Shown: positions 25,375 through 33,935 of the stretch, piece after piece
Numbering within the stretch: the stretch's first letter is position 1
Layout: every line of letters starts with the position of its first letter
Origin: Streptomyces sp. A1277
GTDB lineage: Bacteria; Actinomycetota; Actinomycetes; Streptomycetales; Streptomycetaceae
Assembly (NCBI RefSeq): GCF_004795015.1
Contig: NZ_SSBI01000019.1
Coordinates: 1-64,000 of the forward strand
DNA length: 64,000 nucleotides
Reading direction: 5' to 3'
The notes under the pieces: model-generated
What the model was told of the DNA's origin: nothing
The model's database searches: none
The model's input: only the letters and a program-made list of their open reading frames with translations
Program-made: the position numbers and the translations under genes

Positions 25375-27132
25375 ATGCAGAACAGAAAGACAGCGGCGCT
25401 CATAGCCGTCGCGATCGCGGTGTCGCTCGGTGCCACGGCGTGCAGCAAGGACTCGGACGGCGGCGGCGGCAAGGGCGGCGGCAACGCCAAGGCGGACGCC
25501 GGCCTGACGAGCATCGTCAACGCCTCGGACAAGAAGGGCGGGACGGTCACCTACGAGCACACCAGTGGCCCGGACTCCCTGGACCCCGGCAACACGTACT
25601 ACGGCTGGGTGCAGAACTTCGCCCGCCTGTACGCCCGTTCGCTGGTGACCTTCAAGCCGGCCGCCGGCAAGGAGAGCCTGGAGGTCGTGCCCGACCTCGC
25701 CACCGGCCTCGGCAAGGCCAGCGCGGACGCCAAGACCTGGACGTACACGCTCCGCAAGGGCGTGAAGTTCGAGGACGGCTCCGAGATCACCTCGCAGGAC
25801 GTCAAGTACGCCGTCGAGCGCTCCAACTTCGCGCCGGAGGCCCTGTCCAACGGCCCGACGTACTTCAAGGCGTACCTGGACGGCGGCGACAAGTACAAGG
25901 GTCCGTACAAGGACAAGTCCGCCGAGGGCCTCAAGTCCATCGAGACCCCGGACAAGTACACGATCGTCTTCCACCTCAACAAGCCGTTCGCGGACATGGA
26001 CTACCTCGCCGCGTTCTCGCAGACCGCGCCGATCCAGCAGAAGGCCGACACGGGCGCCAGCTACGTCCAGAAGATGGTCTCCTCGGGTCCGTACAAGTTC
26101 TCGGCGTACGACGAGAGCAAGGGCGCGACCCTGGTCCGCAACCCGCAGTGGGACGCCAAGACGGACCCGATCCGCAAGGCGCTGCCGGACAAGATCCAGC
26201 TGAAGTTCAACGTCAACCCCACCACGGTCGACGAGCACCTGCTCAACGACGAGACGACCGCGGACATCGCGGGTACGGGTCTGCAGTCCAAGACCCAGCC
26301 CAAGGTCCTGCGCAAGGCGGCGGAGAAGGCGAAGACGGACAACCCGTACGCCGGCGCCCTCCAGTACCTCGCGCTGAACGTCAACGTGAAGCCGTTCGAC
26401 AACGTCGAGTGCCGCAAGGCCGTCCAGTACGCCGTCGACAAGCAGAGCATGGTCGACTCGATCGGCGGCTCGGTCAAGGGCGACCCGGCCAGCACGGTCA
26501 TCCCGCCGACCGTCGCCGGCTACAAGAAGTTCGACCTGTACCAGACCGAGGGCAGCAAGGGCGACGCGGCCCAGGCCAAGGAGCACCTGGCCAAGTGCGG
26601 TCACCCGAACGGCTTCAAGACCACGCTGACCGCGCGTTCCGACCGTCCTGACGAGGTCACCGCCGCCACGCAGCTCCAGAACAGCCTGAAGGCGATCGGC
26701 GTCACCGCCGAGATCAAGCAGTTCCCCGCGGACAAGTACTTCACCGACTTCGCCGGTGTCCCGAACTGGGTCCACAAGAACAACGCGGGCATGATGATGA
26801 TGGCCTGGGGCGCCGACTGGCCGACCGGCTTCGGCTTCCTCGACCAGATCGTCAACGGCTCGGCCATCAAGCCCTCCGGCGGCACGAACCTGATGGAGCT
26901 CGACGACAAGGGGATCAACAACCTCCTCGTCAAGGGCATCGGCACCGTCGACACCGCGGAGCGCAACGCCACGTGGGGCGAGGTCGACCAGAAGGTCATG
27001 GAGAACGCCTCGGTCGTTCCCCTCTTCTACCGCAAGAACCTGCTCTACCGCCCGGACTCCGCGGCGAACGTCACCGTCACCGACGCGTACCTCGGCATGT
27101 ACGACTACGTGCTCATGACGTCCAGCAAGTAA
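25375..27132 (+). CDS. peptide ABC transporter substrate-binding lipoprotein
   Basis: An SBP_bac_5 family (DppA/OppA-like) protein of 585 residues. The signal peptide ends in a lipobox with Cys23 (ATAC), so the mature protein is lipid-anchored outside the membrane. A Gly/Lys-rich spacer follows. The fold-typical segments GPDSLDPGNTYYGWVQNF, YTLRKGVKFEDGSEITSQD and FHLNKPFADMDY are present. Codon choice is strongly AAG/GAC/TCC biased, consistent with high expression. A strong hairpin follows its stop at 27172-27214 and could protect this part of the mRNA. Substrate is probably oligopeptides; importers of this type (e.g. BldK) influence streptomycete development, but I cannot assign that role. 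Confidence 0.94.
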   Translation: MQNRKTAALIAVAIAVSLGATACSKDSDGGGGKGGGNAKADAGLTSIVNASDKKGGTVTYEHTSGPDSLDPGNTYYGWVQNFARLYARSLVTFKPAAGKESLEVVPDLATGLGKASADAKTWTYTLRKGVKFEDGSEITSQDVKYAVERSNFAPEALSNGPTYFKAYLDGGDKYKGPYKDKSAEGLKSIETPDKYTIVFHLNKPFADMDYLAAFSQTAPIQQKADTGASYVQKMVSSGPYKFSAYDESKGATLVRNPQWDAKTDPIRKALPDKIQLKFNVNPTTVDEHLLNDETTADIAGTGLQSKTQPKVLRKAAEKAKTDNPYAGALQYLALNVNVKPFDNVECRKAVQYAVDKQSMVDSIGGSVKGDPASTVIPPTVAGYKKFDLYQTEGSKGDAAQAKEHLAKCGHPNGFKTTLTARSDRPDEVTAATQLQNSLKAIGVTAEIKQFPADKYFTDFAGVPNWVHKNNAGMMMMAWGADWPTGFGFLDQIVNGSAIKPSGGTNLMELDDKGINNLLVKGIGTVDTAERNATWGEVDQKVMENASVVPLFYRKNLLYRPDSAANVTVTDAYLGMYDYVLMTSSK

Positions 27133-27171
27133 CACCTGTTCACCAAAAGCATCCCCTGAAAGGCAGGTGAA

Positions 27172-27214
27172 GGCGCCGGGCCGGCGGGCGTACCCCGCCC
27201 GCTCGCCCGGCGCC
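27172..27214 (+). terminator. intercistronic hairpin behind the binding-protein gene
   Basis: Two 19-nt arms (27172-27190 and 27196-27214) pair at 17 of 19 positions around a 5-nt loop, GC-rich and without a T-tract. It lies between the binding protein and the next permease of the same operon, so it is more likely an attenuating or mRNA-stabilising element than a full terminator. Confidence 0.75.
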
Positions 27215-27222
27215 GCACGGCT

Positions 27223-28212
27223 GTGGCTGCGTACATCATCCGACGCGTATTCGCCGCGGTGTTGCTGCTGCTGGTGGTCAGCGCAGTCACGTTCGCGATC
27301 TTCTTCCTGGTGCCCCGCCTCGGCGGGCAGACCCTCGACTCCATGGCCGCCCAGTACGTGGGGAAGAGCCCCGACCCCGACGTCATCGCCGCGGTCAAGA
27401 AGAACCTGGGGCTCGACCAGCCCCTGTACCTCCAGTACTGGCACTTCATCAAGGGCATCGTCGTCGGCGCCGAGTACCAGTTCGGCCCCGACCCCGTCAC
27501 CTGCAACGCCCCGTGCTTCGGCTACTCGTTCAAGACCCACACCGAGATCTGGCCGCAGCTCGTCGACCGGATCCCGGTCACGCTGTCGCTGGCCGTCGGT
27601 GCCGCCGTCATCTGGGTCGTCTCCGGTGTCGCGATCGGCGTCGTCTCCGCGCTGAAGCGGGGCTCCTTCTTCGACCGCCTCTCCATGGGCGTCGCCCTCG
27701 CCGGTGTCTCGCTGCCGATGTTCTTCACCGGCCTCGTGGTCCTGGCGCTCTTCGGCAACGGCGAGTACGTCCCCTTCACCGAGGACCCGGTCGCGTGGGC
27801 CGGCAGCCTGGTCCTGCCCTGGTGCACCCTCGCCCTGCTCTACTCCGCGCTCTACGCCCGGCTCACCCGGGCCGGAATGCTGGAGACCATGGGCGAGGAC
27901 TACATCAGGACCGCGCGGGCCAAGGGCCTCCAGGAACGCAAGGTGGTCGTCAAGCACGGGCTGCGCTCCGCGCTCACCCCGCTCGTCACCATCTTCGGCA
28001 TGGACTTCGCGCTGCTGCTCGGCGGCGCGGTCATCACCGAACGCGTCTTCTCCTTCCAGGGCCTGGGCGCCTTCGCCATCCAGGGCGTGACCACCGCCGA
28101 CCTGCCCAAGGTGATGGGCGTGACCCTGGTCGCCGCCTTCTTCATCGTCATCTGCAACCTGCTGGTGGACCTCGTGTACGCCGCGATCGACCCCCGGGTG
28201 AGGCTCTCATGA
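27223..28212 (+). CDS. peptide ABC transporter permease (DppB/OppB type)
   Basis: A 329-residue membrane permease with the N-terminal OppB signature MAAYIIRRVFAAVLLLLVVS, a large extracytoplasmic loop (about 35-110) and five further helices. The ATPase-contact loop is seen as DYIRTARAKGLQERKVV. The loop contains a Cys pair (CNAPC) in the periplasmic-like segment. The start is GTG at 27223, just past the intercistronic hairpin; no good ribosome binding site is visible, so expression may depend on the hairpin context. The stop overlaps the next start (ATGA). Confidence 0.92.
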   Translation: MAAYIIRRVFAAVLLLLVVSAVTFAIFFLVPRLGGQTLDSMAAQYVGKSPDPDVIAAVKKNLGLDQPLYLQYWHFIKGIVVGAEYQFGPDPVTCNAPCFGYSFKTHTEIWPQLVDRIPVTLSLAVGAAVIWVVSGVAIGVVSALKRGSFFDRLSMGVALAGVSLPMFFTGLVVLALFGNGEYVPFTEDPVAWAGSLVLPWCTLALLYSALYARLTRAGMLETMGEDYIRTARAKGLQERKVVVKHGLRSALTPLVTIFGMDFALLLGGAVITERVFSFQGLGAFAIQGVTTADLPKVMGVTLVAAFFIVICNLLVDLVYAAIDPRVRLS

Positions 28213-29297
28213 GCGACGCAATCAGCAAGGCTTCCCGGGCAACGGACGCCGTTCCGGGGCCCCGGTCCGGCGACGGACACGCGTTCCTCTCCGTACGCGA
28301 CCTCACCGTCCACTTCGACACCGACGACGGCCTCGTCAAGTCCGTCGACGGCGTCAGCTTCGACCTGGAGGCCGGGCAGACCCTCGGCATCGTCGGCGAG
28401 TCCGGCTCCGGCAAGTCCGTGACCTCGCTGGGGATCATGGGCCTGCACACCTCGGAGCGGGCCCGGATCGGCGGCGAGATCTGGCTCGACGGCGAGGAGC
28501 TGATCGGCTCGGGCGCCGAACGCGTACGCAAGCTGCGCGGCCAGAAGATGGCCATGATCTTCCAGGACCCGCTCTCCGCCCTGCACCCGTACTACACGAT
28601 CGGCACGCAGATCGTGGAGGCCCACCGGGTCCACAACAAGGTCGACAAGAAGACCGCGAAGAAGCGCGCCATCGAGATGCTCGACCGCGTCGGCATCCCC
28701 GAGCCGCACCGCCGGTACGACGACTACCCGCACCAGTTCTCCGGCGGCATGCGCCAGCGCGCGATGATCGCGATGGCCCTGGTCAACAACCCGCAGCTGC
28801 TCATCGCCGACGAGCCGACGACCGCCCTGGACGTCACCGTCCAGGCGCAGATCCTCGACCTGATCCGCGACCTCCAGAAGGAGTTCGGCTCCGCGGTCGT
28901 CATGATCACCCACGACCTCGGCGTCGTCGCCGAGATCGCGGACAGCCTGCTCGTGATGTACGCGGGACGCTGCATCGAGCGCGGCAGCGCCGAGAAGGTG
29001 TTCTACGAGCCCCAGCACCCCTACACCTGGGGCCTGCTCGGCTCGATGCCGCGCATCGACCGGGAGCAGACCGACCGGCTCGTCCCGGTCAAGGGTTCGC
29101 CGCCCAGCCTCATCAACGTCCCGTCGGGCTGCGCCTTCCACCCGCGCTGCCCGTACGCCGACGTCCCGCCCGACAACATCACCCGCACCGAGCGTCCGGA
29201 GCTGCGGCAGGTCGGCGACGGGCACTTCTCCGCGTGCCACATGTCGCCCGAGCAGCGCGACCGGATCTGGACCGAAGAGATTGCGCCGAAGCTGTGA
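28209..29297 (+). CDS. peptide ABC transporter ATPase (DppD/OppD type)
   Basis: A cytoplasmic ATPase of 362 residues driving peptide import. Walker A is GESGSGKSV (about residues 63-71), the Q-loop is [13 protein letters not shown], the ABC signature is FSGGMRQRA, Walker B is [12 protein letters not shown] and the H-loop is MITHDLG. The C-terminal oligopeptide-transporter extension carries the Cys-containing [12 protein letters not shown] segment. The ATG overlaps the stop of the permease, and its own TGA overlaps the next GTG, so permease and both ATPases are translationally coupled. Confidence 0.95.
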   Translation: MSDAISKASRATDAVPGPRSGDGHAFLSVRDLTVHFDTDDGLVKSVDGVSFDLEAGQTLGIVGESGSGKSVTSLGIMGLHTSERARIGGEIWLDGEELIGSGAERVRKLRGQKMAMIFQDPLSALHPYYTIGTQIVEAHRVHNKVDKKTAKKRAIEMLDRVGIPEPHRRYDDYPHQFSGGMRQRAMIAMALVNNPQLLIADEPTTALDVTVQAQILDLIRDLQKEFGSAVVMITHDLGVVAEIADSLLVMYAGRCIERGSAEKVFYEPQHPYTWGLLGSMPRIDREQTDRLVPVKGSPPSLINVPSGCAFHPRCPYADVPPDNITRTERPELRQVGDGHFSACHMSPEQRDRIWTEEIAPKL

Positions 29298-30592
29298 CTG
29301 AGCTGAACAAGAAGACTCCCGCGCCCGCCGCGGCCGGGTCGGACGGGTCCGGTCCCGAGCCGCTCCTCAAGGTCGACGGCCTGGTCAAGCACTTCCCGAT
29401 CACCAAGGGCGTGCTGAAGCGCAAGGTCGGTGCGGTCCAGGCCGTGGACGGGCTCACCTTCGACGTGCGCCCCGGGGAGACCCTGGGCGTCGTCGGCGAG
29501 TCGGGCTGCGGCAAGTCGACCATGGGCCGGCTGGTGACCCGGCTGCTGGAGCCGACCGGCGGAAAGGTCGAGTTCCAGGGGCGCGACATCACCCACATGT
29601 CCGCCGGGCGGCTGCGGCCGATGCGCCGCGACATCCAGATGATCTTCCAGGACCCGTACGGCTCGCTGAACCCGCGCCACACGGTCGGCGGGATCGTCAG
29701 CACCCCCTTCAGGCTCCAGGGCGTCAAGCCCGCGGGAGGCGTGAAGGCGGAGGTCCAGCGGCTGCTGGAGCTGGTGGGCCTCAACCCCGAGCACTACAAC
29801 CGCTACCCGCACGAGTTCTCCGGCGGTCAGCGCCAGCGCATCGGCATCGCCCGGGCGCTCGCACTGAAGCCGAAGCTGGTCGTCGCGGACGAGCCGGTCT
29901 CGGCGCTGGACGTGTCGATCCAGGCGCAGGTGGTGAACCTGCTGGACGACCTCCAGGACGAGCTCGGGCTCACGTACATGATCATCGCGCACGACCTGTC
30001 GGTGATCCGCCACGTCTCGGACCGGATCGCGGTCATGTACCTCGGCAAGATCGTCGAGCTCGCGGACCGCAAGTCGCTGTACGAGGCGCCGATGCACCCG
30101 TACACGAAGGCGCTGATGTCCGCGGTGCCCGTGCCCGATCCGCGCCGCCGCGGTGCCAAGAGCGACCGCATCCGGCTCAAGGGCGATGTGCCGTCGCCGA
30201 TCTCGCCGCCGGCCGGCTGCCGGTTCCACACCCGGTGCTGGAAGGCGACACAGGTCTGCGGGACGACCGAACCGCCGCTGCTCCAGCTGAAGACCGGGCA
30301 CCAGGTGGCCTGCCACCACCCGGAGAACGGCGAGGACCTGGTGCCGGGGGACGCGCCGCTCGTCGCGGACGTCATCACCGTGAAGTCGGCCGGCGCGACG
30401 GTGCCGGCCGCGGAACCCGCCGCGCCGGAAGCGCCGGAAGCGCCGGAGGGGTCGGAAGCGCCCGAGGAGTCGGCCGCGCCGGAGGCTCCGGAAAGCGCCG
30501 AGACCGCCGGGGCCACGGAGGTCACCGGGCCCGCCGGGGCCCCCGAGCCCGCCGAGTCCCCGGATTCGTCCCAGGACGGCCCGAAGGAGTAG
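29294..30592 (+). CDS. peptide ABC transporter ATPase (DppF/OppF type) with acidic tail
   Basis: The second ATPase of the importer (432 residues). Motifs: Walker A GESGCGKST, Q-loop FQDPYGSLNPRHT, signature FSGGQRQRI, Walker B LVVADEPVSALD and H-loop IIAHDLS. The C-terminal extension has CRFHTRCWKAT and an ACHHPEN end. Unusually, about 65 further residues form a Pro/Ala/Glu-rich low-complexity tail (APEAPEAPEG type) not needed for the fold. GTGA overlap with the preceding gene shows coupling. Confidence 0.94.
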   Translation: MTELNKKTPAPAAAGSDGSGPEPLLKVDGLVKHFPITKGVLKRKVGAVQAVDGLTFDVRPGETLGVVGESGCGKSTMGRLVTRLLEPTGGKVEFQGRDITHMSAGRLRPMRRDIQMIFQDPYGSLNPRHTVGGIVSTPFRLQGVKPAGGVKAEVQRLLELVGLNPEHYNRYPHEFSGGQRQRIGIARALALKPKLVVADEPVSALDVSIQAQVVNLLDDLQDELGLTYMIIAHDLSVIRHVSDRIAVMYLGKIVELADRKSLYEAPMHPYTKALMSAVPVPDPRRRGAKSDRIRLKGDVPSPISPPAGCRFHTRCWKATQVCGTTEPPLLQLKTGHQVACHHPENGEDLVPGDAPLVADVITVKSAGATVPAAEPAAPEAPEAPEGSEAPEESAAPEAPESAETAGATEVTGPAGAPEPAESPDSSQDGPKE

Positions 30593-30610
30593 TACGGGCA
30601 CAATTGTCCG

Positions 30611-31270
30611 GTGCTCAACGAACTGTTCACGCCCTCCGTCCAGCATGCGCTCGACATCGTCGGGATCTTCGTCTTCGCGATCTCCGGTGCCCTGCTCGCC
30701 GTGCGCAAGAACTTCGATGTCTTCGGCATCGCGGTGCTCGCCGAGGTGACCGCGCTGGGCGGAGGGCTCTTCCGTGATCTGATCATCGGCGCGGTACCGC
30801 CGGCCGCCTTCACGGACCTGGGGTACTTCACCACCCCGCTGCTCGCCGCCGGCCTGGTGTTCTTCCTGCACCCGCACGTGGAGCGCATCCAGGTCGGCGT
30901 CAACGTCTTCGACGCCGCCGGCCTCGGCCTGTTCTGCGTCACCGGCACGGTGAAGGCGTACGACTACGGCCTGGGGCTCACCTCCTCGGCCGCGCTGGGC
31001 CTGGCCACGGCGGTCGGTGGCGGTGTGCTGCGGGACGTGCTGGCCAACGAGGTGCCGTCGCTGCTGCGCTGGGACCGCGACCTGTACGCGGTGCCCGCCA
31101 TCGTCGGGGCCACGATGACCGTGCTCTGCATCCGCTTCGACACCCTCAACGCGCTGACCAGCGGCGCGGCGGTGATCACCGCGTTCACCCTGCGGCTGCT
31201 CGCGCTGCGCTTCCACTGGCGGGCCCCGCGCGCCTACAACCGGCGCTCGGCGCGGGCGGACGAGGCGTAG
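30611..31270 (+). CDS. TRIC-type (UPF0126) cation channel protein
   Basis: A 219-residue membrane protein with seven hydrophobic helices arranged as two repeated halves. Each half carries the family's glycine motif followed by Arg-Asp: GGGLFRD (about residue 54) and GGGVLRD (about residue 138). UPF0126 proteins are bacterial relatives of the trimeric intracellular cation channels and conduct K+ or Na+. The start is GTG at 30611, only 18 bp after the ABC operon, so it may be co-transcribed. No regulatory element of its own is visible. Confidence 0.88.
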   Translation: MLNELFTPSVQHALDIVGIFVFAISGALLAVRKNFDVFGIAVLAEVTALGGGLFRDLIIGAVPPAAFTDLGYFTTPLLAAGLVFFLHPHVERIQVGVNVFDAAGLGLFCVTGTVKAYDYGLGLTSSAALGLATAVGGGVLRDVLANEVPSLLRWDRDLYAVPAIVGATMTVLCIRFDTLNALTSGAAVITAFTLRLLALRFHWRAPRAYNRRSARADEA

Positions 31271-31284
31271 CGGATTCCGATGGC

Positions 31285-31343
31285 CCGATACACCGATACA
31301 CCGATACATCGAAAAGCTACCGCTCAGTAATACGATCGGTGTA
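31285..31343. promoter_or_regulatory. repeat array and putative operator before the thioesterase gene
   Basis: CCGATACA occurs three times in tandem (31285-31308), giving TACACCGA twice. The complement TCGGTGTA recurs at about 31336-31343, just before the start codon. TAATACGAT in between could hold the -10 box. The layout looks like repressor sites flanking a promoter. Confidence 0.45.
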
Positions 31344-31353
31344 CGGTGCCTCC

Positions 31354-32190
31354 ATGGCACAGGCAACCATCGGAGACAGCGAGTTCGACCGGGACACCGC
31401 CGTCACCCTTCGCGAAGAGGGCGTCTACGACGCCGAGCTCTCGGCCGGCTGGACGATCATCCACGCCGTCAACGGCGGCTACCTGCTGGCGATGCTCGGC
31501 CGCGCCCTCGGCGAGGCCCTTCCGCACAGCGACCCGTTCACCGTCTCCGCGCACTACCTGACCGCGTCCGTGCCCGGCCCCGCGATGATCCGCACCGAGA
31601 CCGTCCGCACCGGCCGCACCCTGTCCACCGGGCAGGCGTCGCTCTTCCAGTACGCCGAGGACGGCACCGAGGTCGAGCGCATCCGGGTCCTCGCCACCTA
31701 CGGCGACCTGGACGCGCTGACCGACGACGTCCGCACCTCGGCCAAGGCCCCGGCCATCCCGCCCCGCGAACACTGCCTCGGCCCGAGCGACGGCCCGGCC
31801 CCCATCCCGGGCAGCTCCGCCATCACCGAGCGGCTCGACATCAAGCTCGACCCGGCCACGGTCGGCTGGGCGATCGGGCAGCCGTCCGGCAAGGGCGAGA
31901 TGCGCGGCTGGTTCGGCCTGGCCGACGGCCGCGACCCCGACCCGCTCTCCCTGCTGCTCACCGTGGACGCGCTGCCGCCGACCTCGTTCGAGCTGGGGCT
32001 CAAGGGCTGGACCCCGACCATCGAGCTCACCACCCACATCCGCTGCCGCCCGGCCCCCGGCCCGCTCCGCGTCTCCATCACCACCCGCAACCTGGCGGGC
32101 GGCTTCCTGGAGGAGGACGCGGACGTCTGGGACAGCGCCGACCGCCTGGTCGCCCAGTCCCGCCAGCTGGCCCGCGCCCCGCGCAGCTGA
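31354..32190 (+). CDS. acyl-CoA thioesterase-like (double hotdog) protein
   Basis: A 278-residue cytoplasmic protein with two consecutive hotdog-like halves, as in the TesB-type thioesterase families. The first half holds GWTIIHAVNGGYLLAMLGRA and SVSAHYLTASVPGP-like strands; the second contains WFGLADGRDPDPLSLLL and ELTTHIRCRPAPGPL. These fit acyl-CoA or acyl-carrier thioester hydrolysis, but the catalytic residues are hard to assign without alignment. The ATG at 31354 is chosen over a GTG at 31339. The promoter has conspicuous repeats, and a TetR gene lies about 300 bp downstream on the other strand. Confidence 0.8.
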   Translation: MAQATIGDSEFDRDTAVTLREEGVYDAELSAGWTIIHAVNGGYLLAMLGRALGEALPHSDPFTVSAHYLTASVPGPAMIRTETVRTGRTLSTGQASLFQYAEDGTEVERIRVLATYGDLDALTDDVRTSAKAPAIPPREHCLGPSDGPAPIPGSSAITERLDIKLDPATVGWAIGQPSGKGEMRGWFGLADGRDPDPLSLLLTVDALPPTSFELGLKGWTPTIELTTHIRCRPAPGPLRVSITTRNLAGGFLEEDADVWDSADRLVAQSRQLARAPRS

Positions 32191-32243
32191 CCCCGTGACG
32201 GACCCGCTCCACGCCGCCCGTCTTCACGGACAGGCGGTGCGGG

Positions 32244-32484
32244 TCATACAGCGATACGGGTACCGGGGGGCGTCCGCAGGAAACGGGTGAGCACGGCGGT
32301 GAGCTCCGCCGGAGCATCCTCCTGCACGAGGTGCCCGGCCCCTTCGACGAACCGAGGGGAAGGGTGTTCCGTGCACCAGGACGACGGGAGGCGCCGCAGC
32401 GCCGCCCAGGACGTCCCAGCGGACCTCCCCGGCGAAGCTGGCGAACGTGCGGCCCAGCGTCCACCAGCCGGCGGCGTCGTTCAT
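32244..32484 (-). pseudogene. alpha/beta hydrolase with a large internal deletion
   Basis: The first ~42 residues read as a normal hydrolase N-terminus (GWWTLGRTFASFAGEVRWD, then PPVVLVHGTPF, the oxyanion strand). Immediately after, another frame gives the family C-terminus FVEGAGHLVQEDAP, with the catalytic His, and continues to a stop at 32244. About 180 residues carrying the nucleophile elbow and acid are missing, so it is inactive. It lies 10 bp behind the TetR gene in the same orientation, which suggests the two once formed an operon. Confidence 0.75.
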
Positions 32485-32494
32485 GCCGTGCAGC

Positions 32495-33154
32495 CTATGA
32501 CCGTCCCGCCGGCCCGCCCCGGGGCCCCCGTTCCGGCTCGTCCAGCCAGTGCAGGGCGCCGAGCGTGATCAGCCGGAGGCGGCGCCGGGCGACGCGGGCC
32601 ACCCGCGCGGCGCCGTCCGGGCCCGCGTCCAGTATCGCGGAGGCGGTGACCACCATGTGGTCCACGTAGAGGCCGCCCAGCATCAGGAGGTCCTCCTCGG
32701 TCCAGCCCTGTGACTCCGGTTCCGTCGCGAGGGCCGCCGCCACCTCCTCGGCGAACAGCTGGAGCTGGGCCGCGATGGCCTCGCGGACCGGGCCGACCCC
32801 GCCGTGCTGCTCGCGGGCGATGAAGCGGAAGTGGGCGGGCTGCTCCCGCACGTGACGCGCGATCAGGTCGACGCTGCGGTCCAGCCGGACCTCGCTGTCG
32901 CCCGTCCCGGCGAGTATCGCGCCGATCATGCCGTGCAGGCTGCCCAGCGTCTGTTCGACCAGGGCCACACCGAGTGCGGGGATGCTCTCGAAGTGCCGGT
33001 AGAAGGCCGTGGGGGTGATGCCCACCGCCCGGGTCACCTCCCGCAGGCCCAGGCTGCTCAGGCTCTGGTGCTCCAGCAGCCCGAGCGCGGCGTCCAGCAG
33101 CGCCTGGCGCGTCTTCAGCTTCTGGCTCTGCCGGATGCCGGCGGTGTGACTCAT
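32495..33154 (-). CDS. TetR-family transcriptional regulator
   Basis: A 219-residue regulator with an N-terminal TetR helix-turn-helix (about residues 15-60; LGLREVTRAVGITPTAFYRHF is the recognition region) and a helical ligand-binding C-terminal domain. The ligand is unknown. The former downstream partner, an alpha/beta hydrolase, is deleted. The divergent promoter region (33155-33268) contains AGTAAACAACTGTT and AGTGAACACT segments that may be operator half-sites. The ATG at 33154 fits the family start. Confidence 0.88.
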   Translation of the reverse strand: MSHTAGIRQSQKLKTRQALLDAALGLLEHQSLSSLGLREVTRAVGITPTAFYRHFESIPALGVALVEQTLGSLHGMIGAILAGTGDSEVRLDRSVDLIARHVREQPAHFRFIAREQHGGVGPVREAIAAQLQLFAEEVAAALATEPESQGWTEEDLLMLGGLYVDHMVVTASAILDAGPDGAARVARVARRRLRLITLGALHWLDEPERGPRGGPAGRS

Positions 33155-33268
33155 GCCATTCAGTAAACAACTGTTCTCTGACGCGGGAAAGGGGCGCACA
33201 GGTTTAGACTCATAAGTCAGTGAACACTCGTACTCCGAATGGTTCACCCGCACACGGAAAGGCCGAAC

Positions 33269-33421
33269 ATGATCGTCCTTGTCGCCGCCCTGCTCCTGCT
33301 GGGGATCGTGCTGGGAGCGGTGGCCCAGATTCCCCTTCCGCTGACGCTCGTCCTCGGCGCCCTGATCGGCTGCTGGCTGCTCGTCTTCGCCGTACGCGAG
33401 AGGACGCGCCGCTCGCAGTGA
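33269..33421 (+). CDS. small membrane protein
   Basis: A 50-residue protein, nearly all hydrophobic: two helices (IVLVAALLLLGIVLGAVAQI and a second around LVLGALIGCWLLVFAV) and a basic tail RERTRRSQ that should stay cytoplasmic. The ATG at 33269 has GGAAAGG six bases upstream. It lies between the TetR gene, divergent, and a DUF4190 gene 46 bp downstream on the same strand. Small conserved membrane proteins of this shape are common in streptomycetes; function unknown. Confidence 0.65.
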   Translation: MIVLVAALLLLGIVLGAVAQIPLPLTLVLGALIGCWLLVFAVRERTRRSQ

Positions 33422-33467
33422 CGGCCGCCCCGATCCGTACCGTCTCGTACCCGAAGGAGTCCGCACC

Positions 33468-33848
33468 ATGACGCACACCGTGTACGCCCGCCGCACCACG
33501 TCCGAGACCGGGACCGAAACCGGGGCGGGGCCCGAGACCGAGCCCCGCACCGGCGCCGCGCCCGGGCCCGAGGCCGATGGTGCTCAGGCCGCCCCCGCCC
33601 GTCGGCGCTCCACCCGGGACGCGGACGCGCTCGCCGTCGCCTCCTTCGTGCTGGGGCTCGTCGGGCTGCTGGTGATGAACATCCTGCTCGGCCCCGCGGC
33701 CATCGTCATGGCGCTCGTCGCCCTGGCCCGCTCCACCGCCCGGCGCGGCCGCGCCTTCCTCGGCCTCGCGCTCGGCATCGCCGACCTGGTGGTCCTGGCC
33801 TTCCTCGTCACCGGAAACGGCGTCGTCGCCTGGAGCTTCGGCGGCTGA
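33468..33848 (+). CDS. DUF4190-domain membrane protein
   Basis: A 126-residue protein: residues 1-50 are a polar Thr/Glu/Pro/Ala-rich N-terminus and residues 50-126 a DUF4190-like membrane domain of two helices (ALAVASFVLGLVGLLVMNIL and FLGLALGIADLVVLAFLV). The ATG has GAAGGAG at good spacing. DUF4190 proteins are small actinobacterial membrane proteins without a known role. It may share a transcript with the small membrane protein upstream. Confidence 0.75.
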   Translation: MTHTVYARRTTSETGTETGAGPETEPRTGAAPGPEADGAQAAPARRRSTRDADALAVASFVLGLVGLLVMNILLGPAAIVMALVALARSTARRGRAFLGLALGIADLVVLAFLVTGNGVVAWSFGG

Positions 33849-33919
33849 CCGGGCCCCGCCCGCCGCGGTGCGCGGCCCCGGGACCCCATGCGGTCGGCAT
33901 ACGCCCCGCCCCGGGCTCG

Positions 33920-33925
33920 TAGAAT
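33920..33925 (+). promoter_or_regulatory. -10 box for a nearly leaderless cysteine desulfurase mRNA
   Basis: TAGAAT lies 10 bp before the ATG at 33936. Transcription would start within about four bases of the start codon, and no ribosome binding site is present. No good -35 hexamer was found. Confidence 0.5.
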
Positions 33926-33935
33926 CGAGCCCACC

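Noticed and set aside
25213-27957. A 914-residue open frame on the minus strand
   Set aside because: It is antisense to the peptide-binding protein and permease genes, has low-complexity composition, and results from GC-rich codon use.
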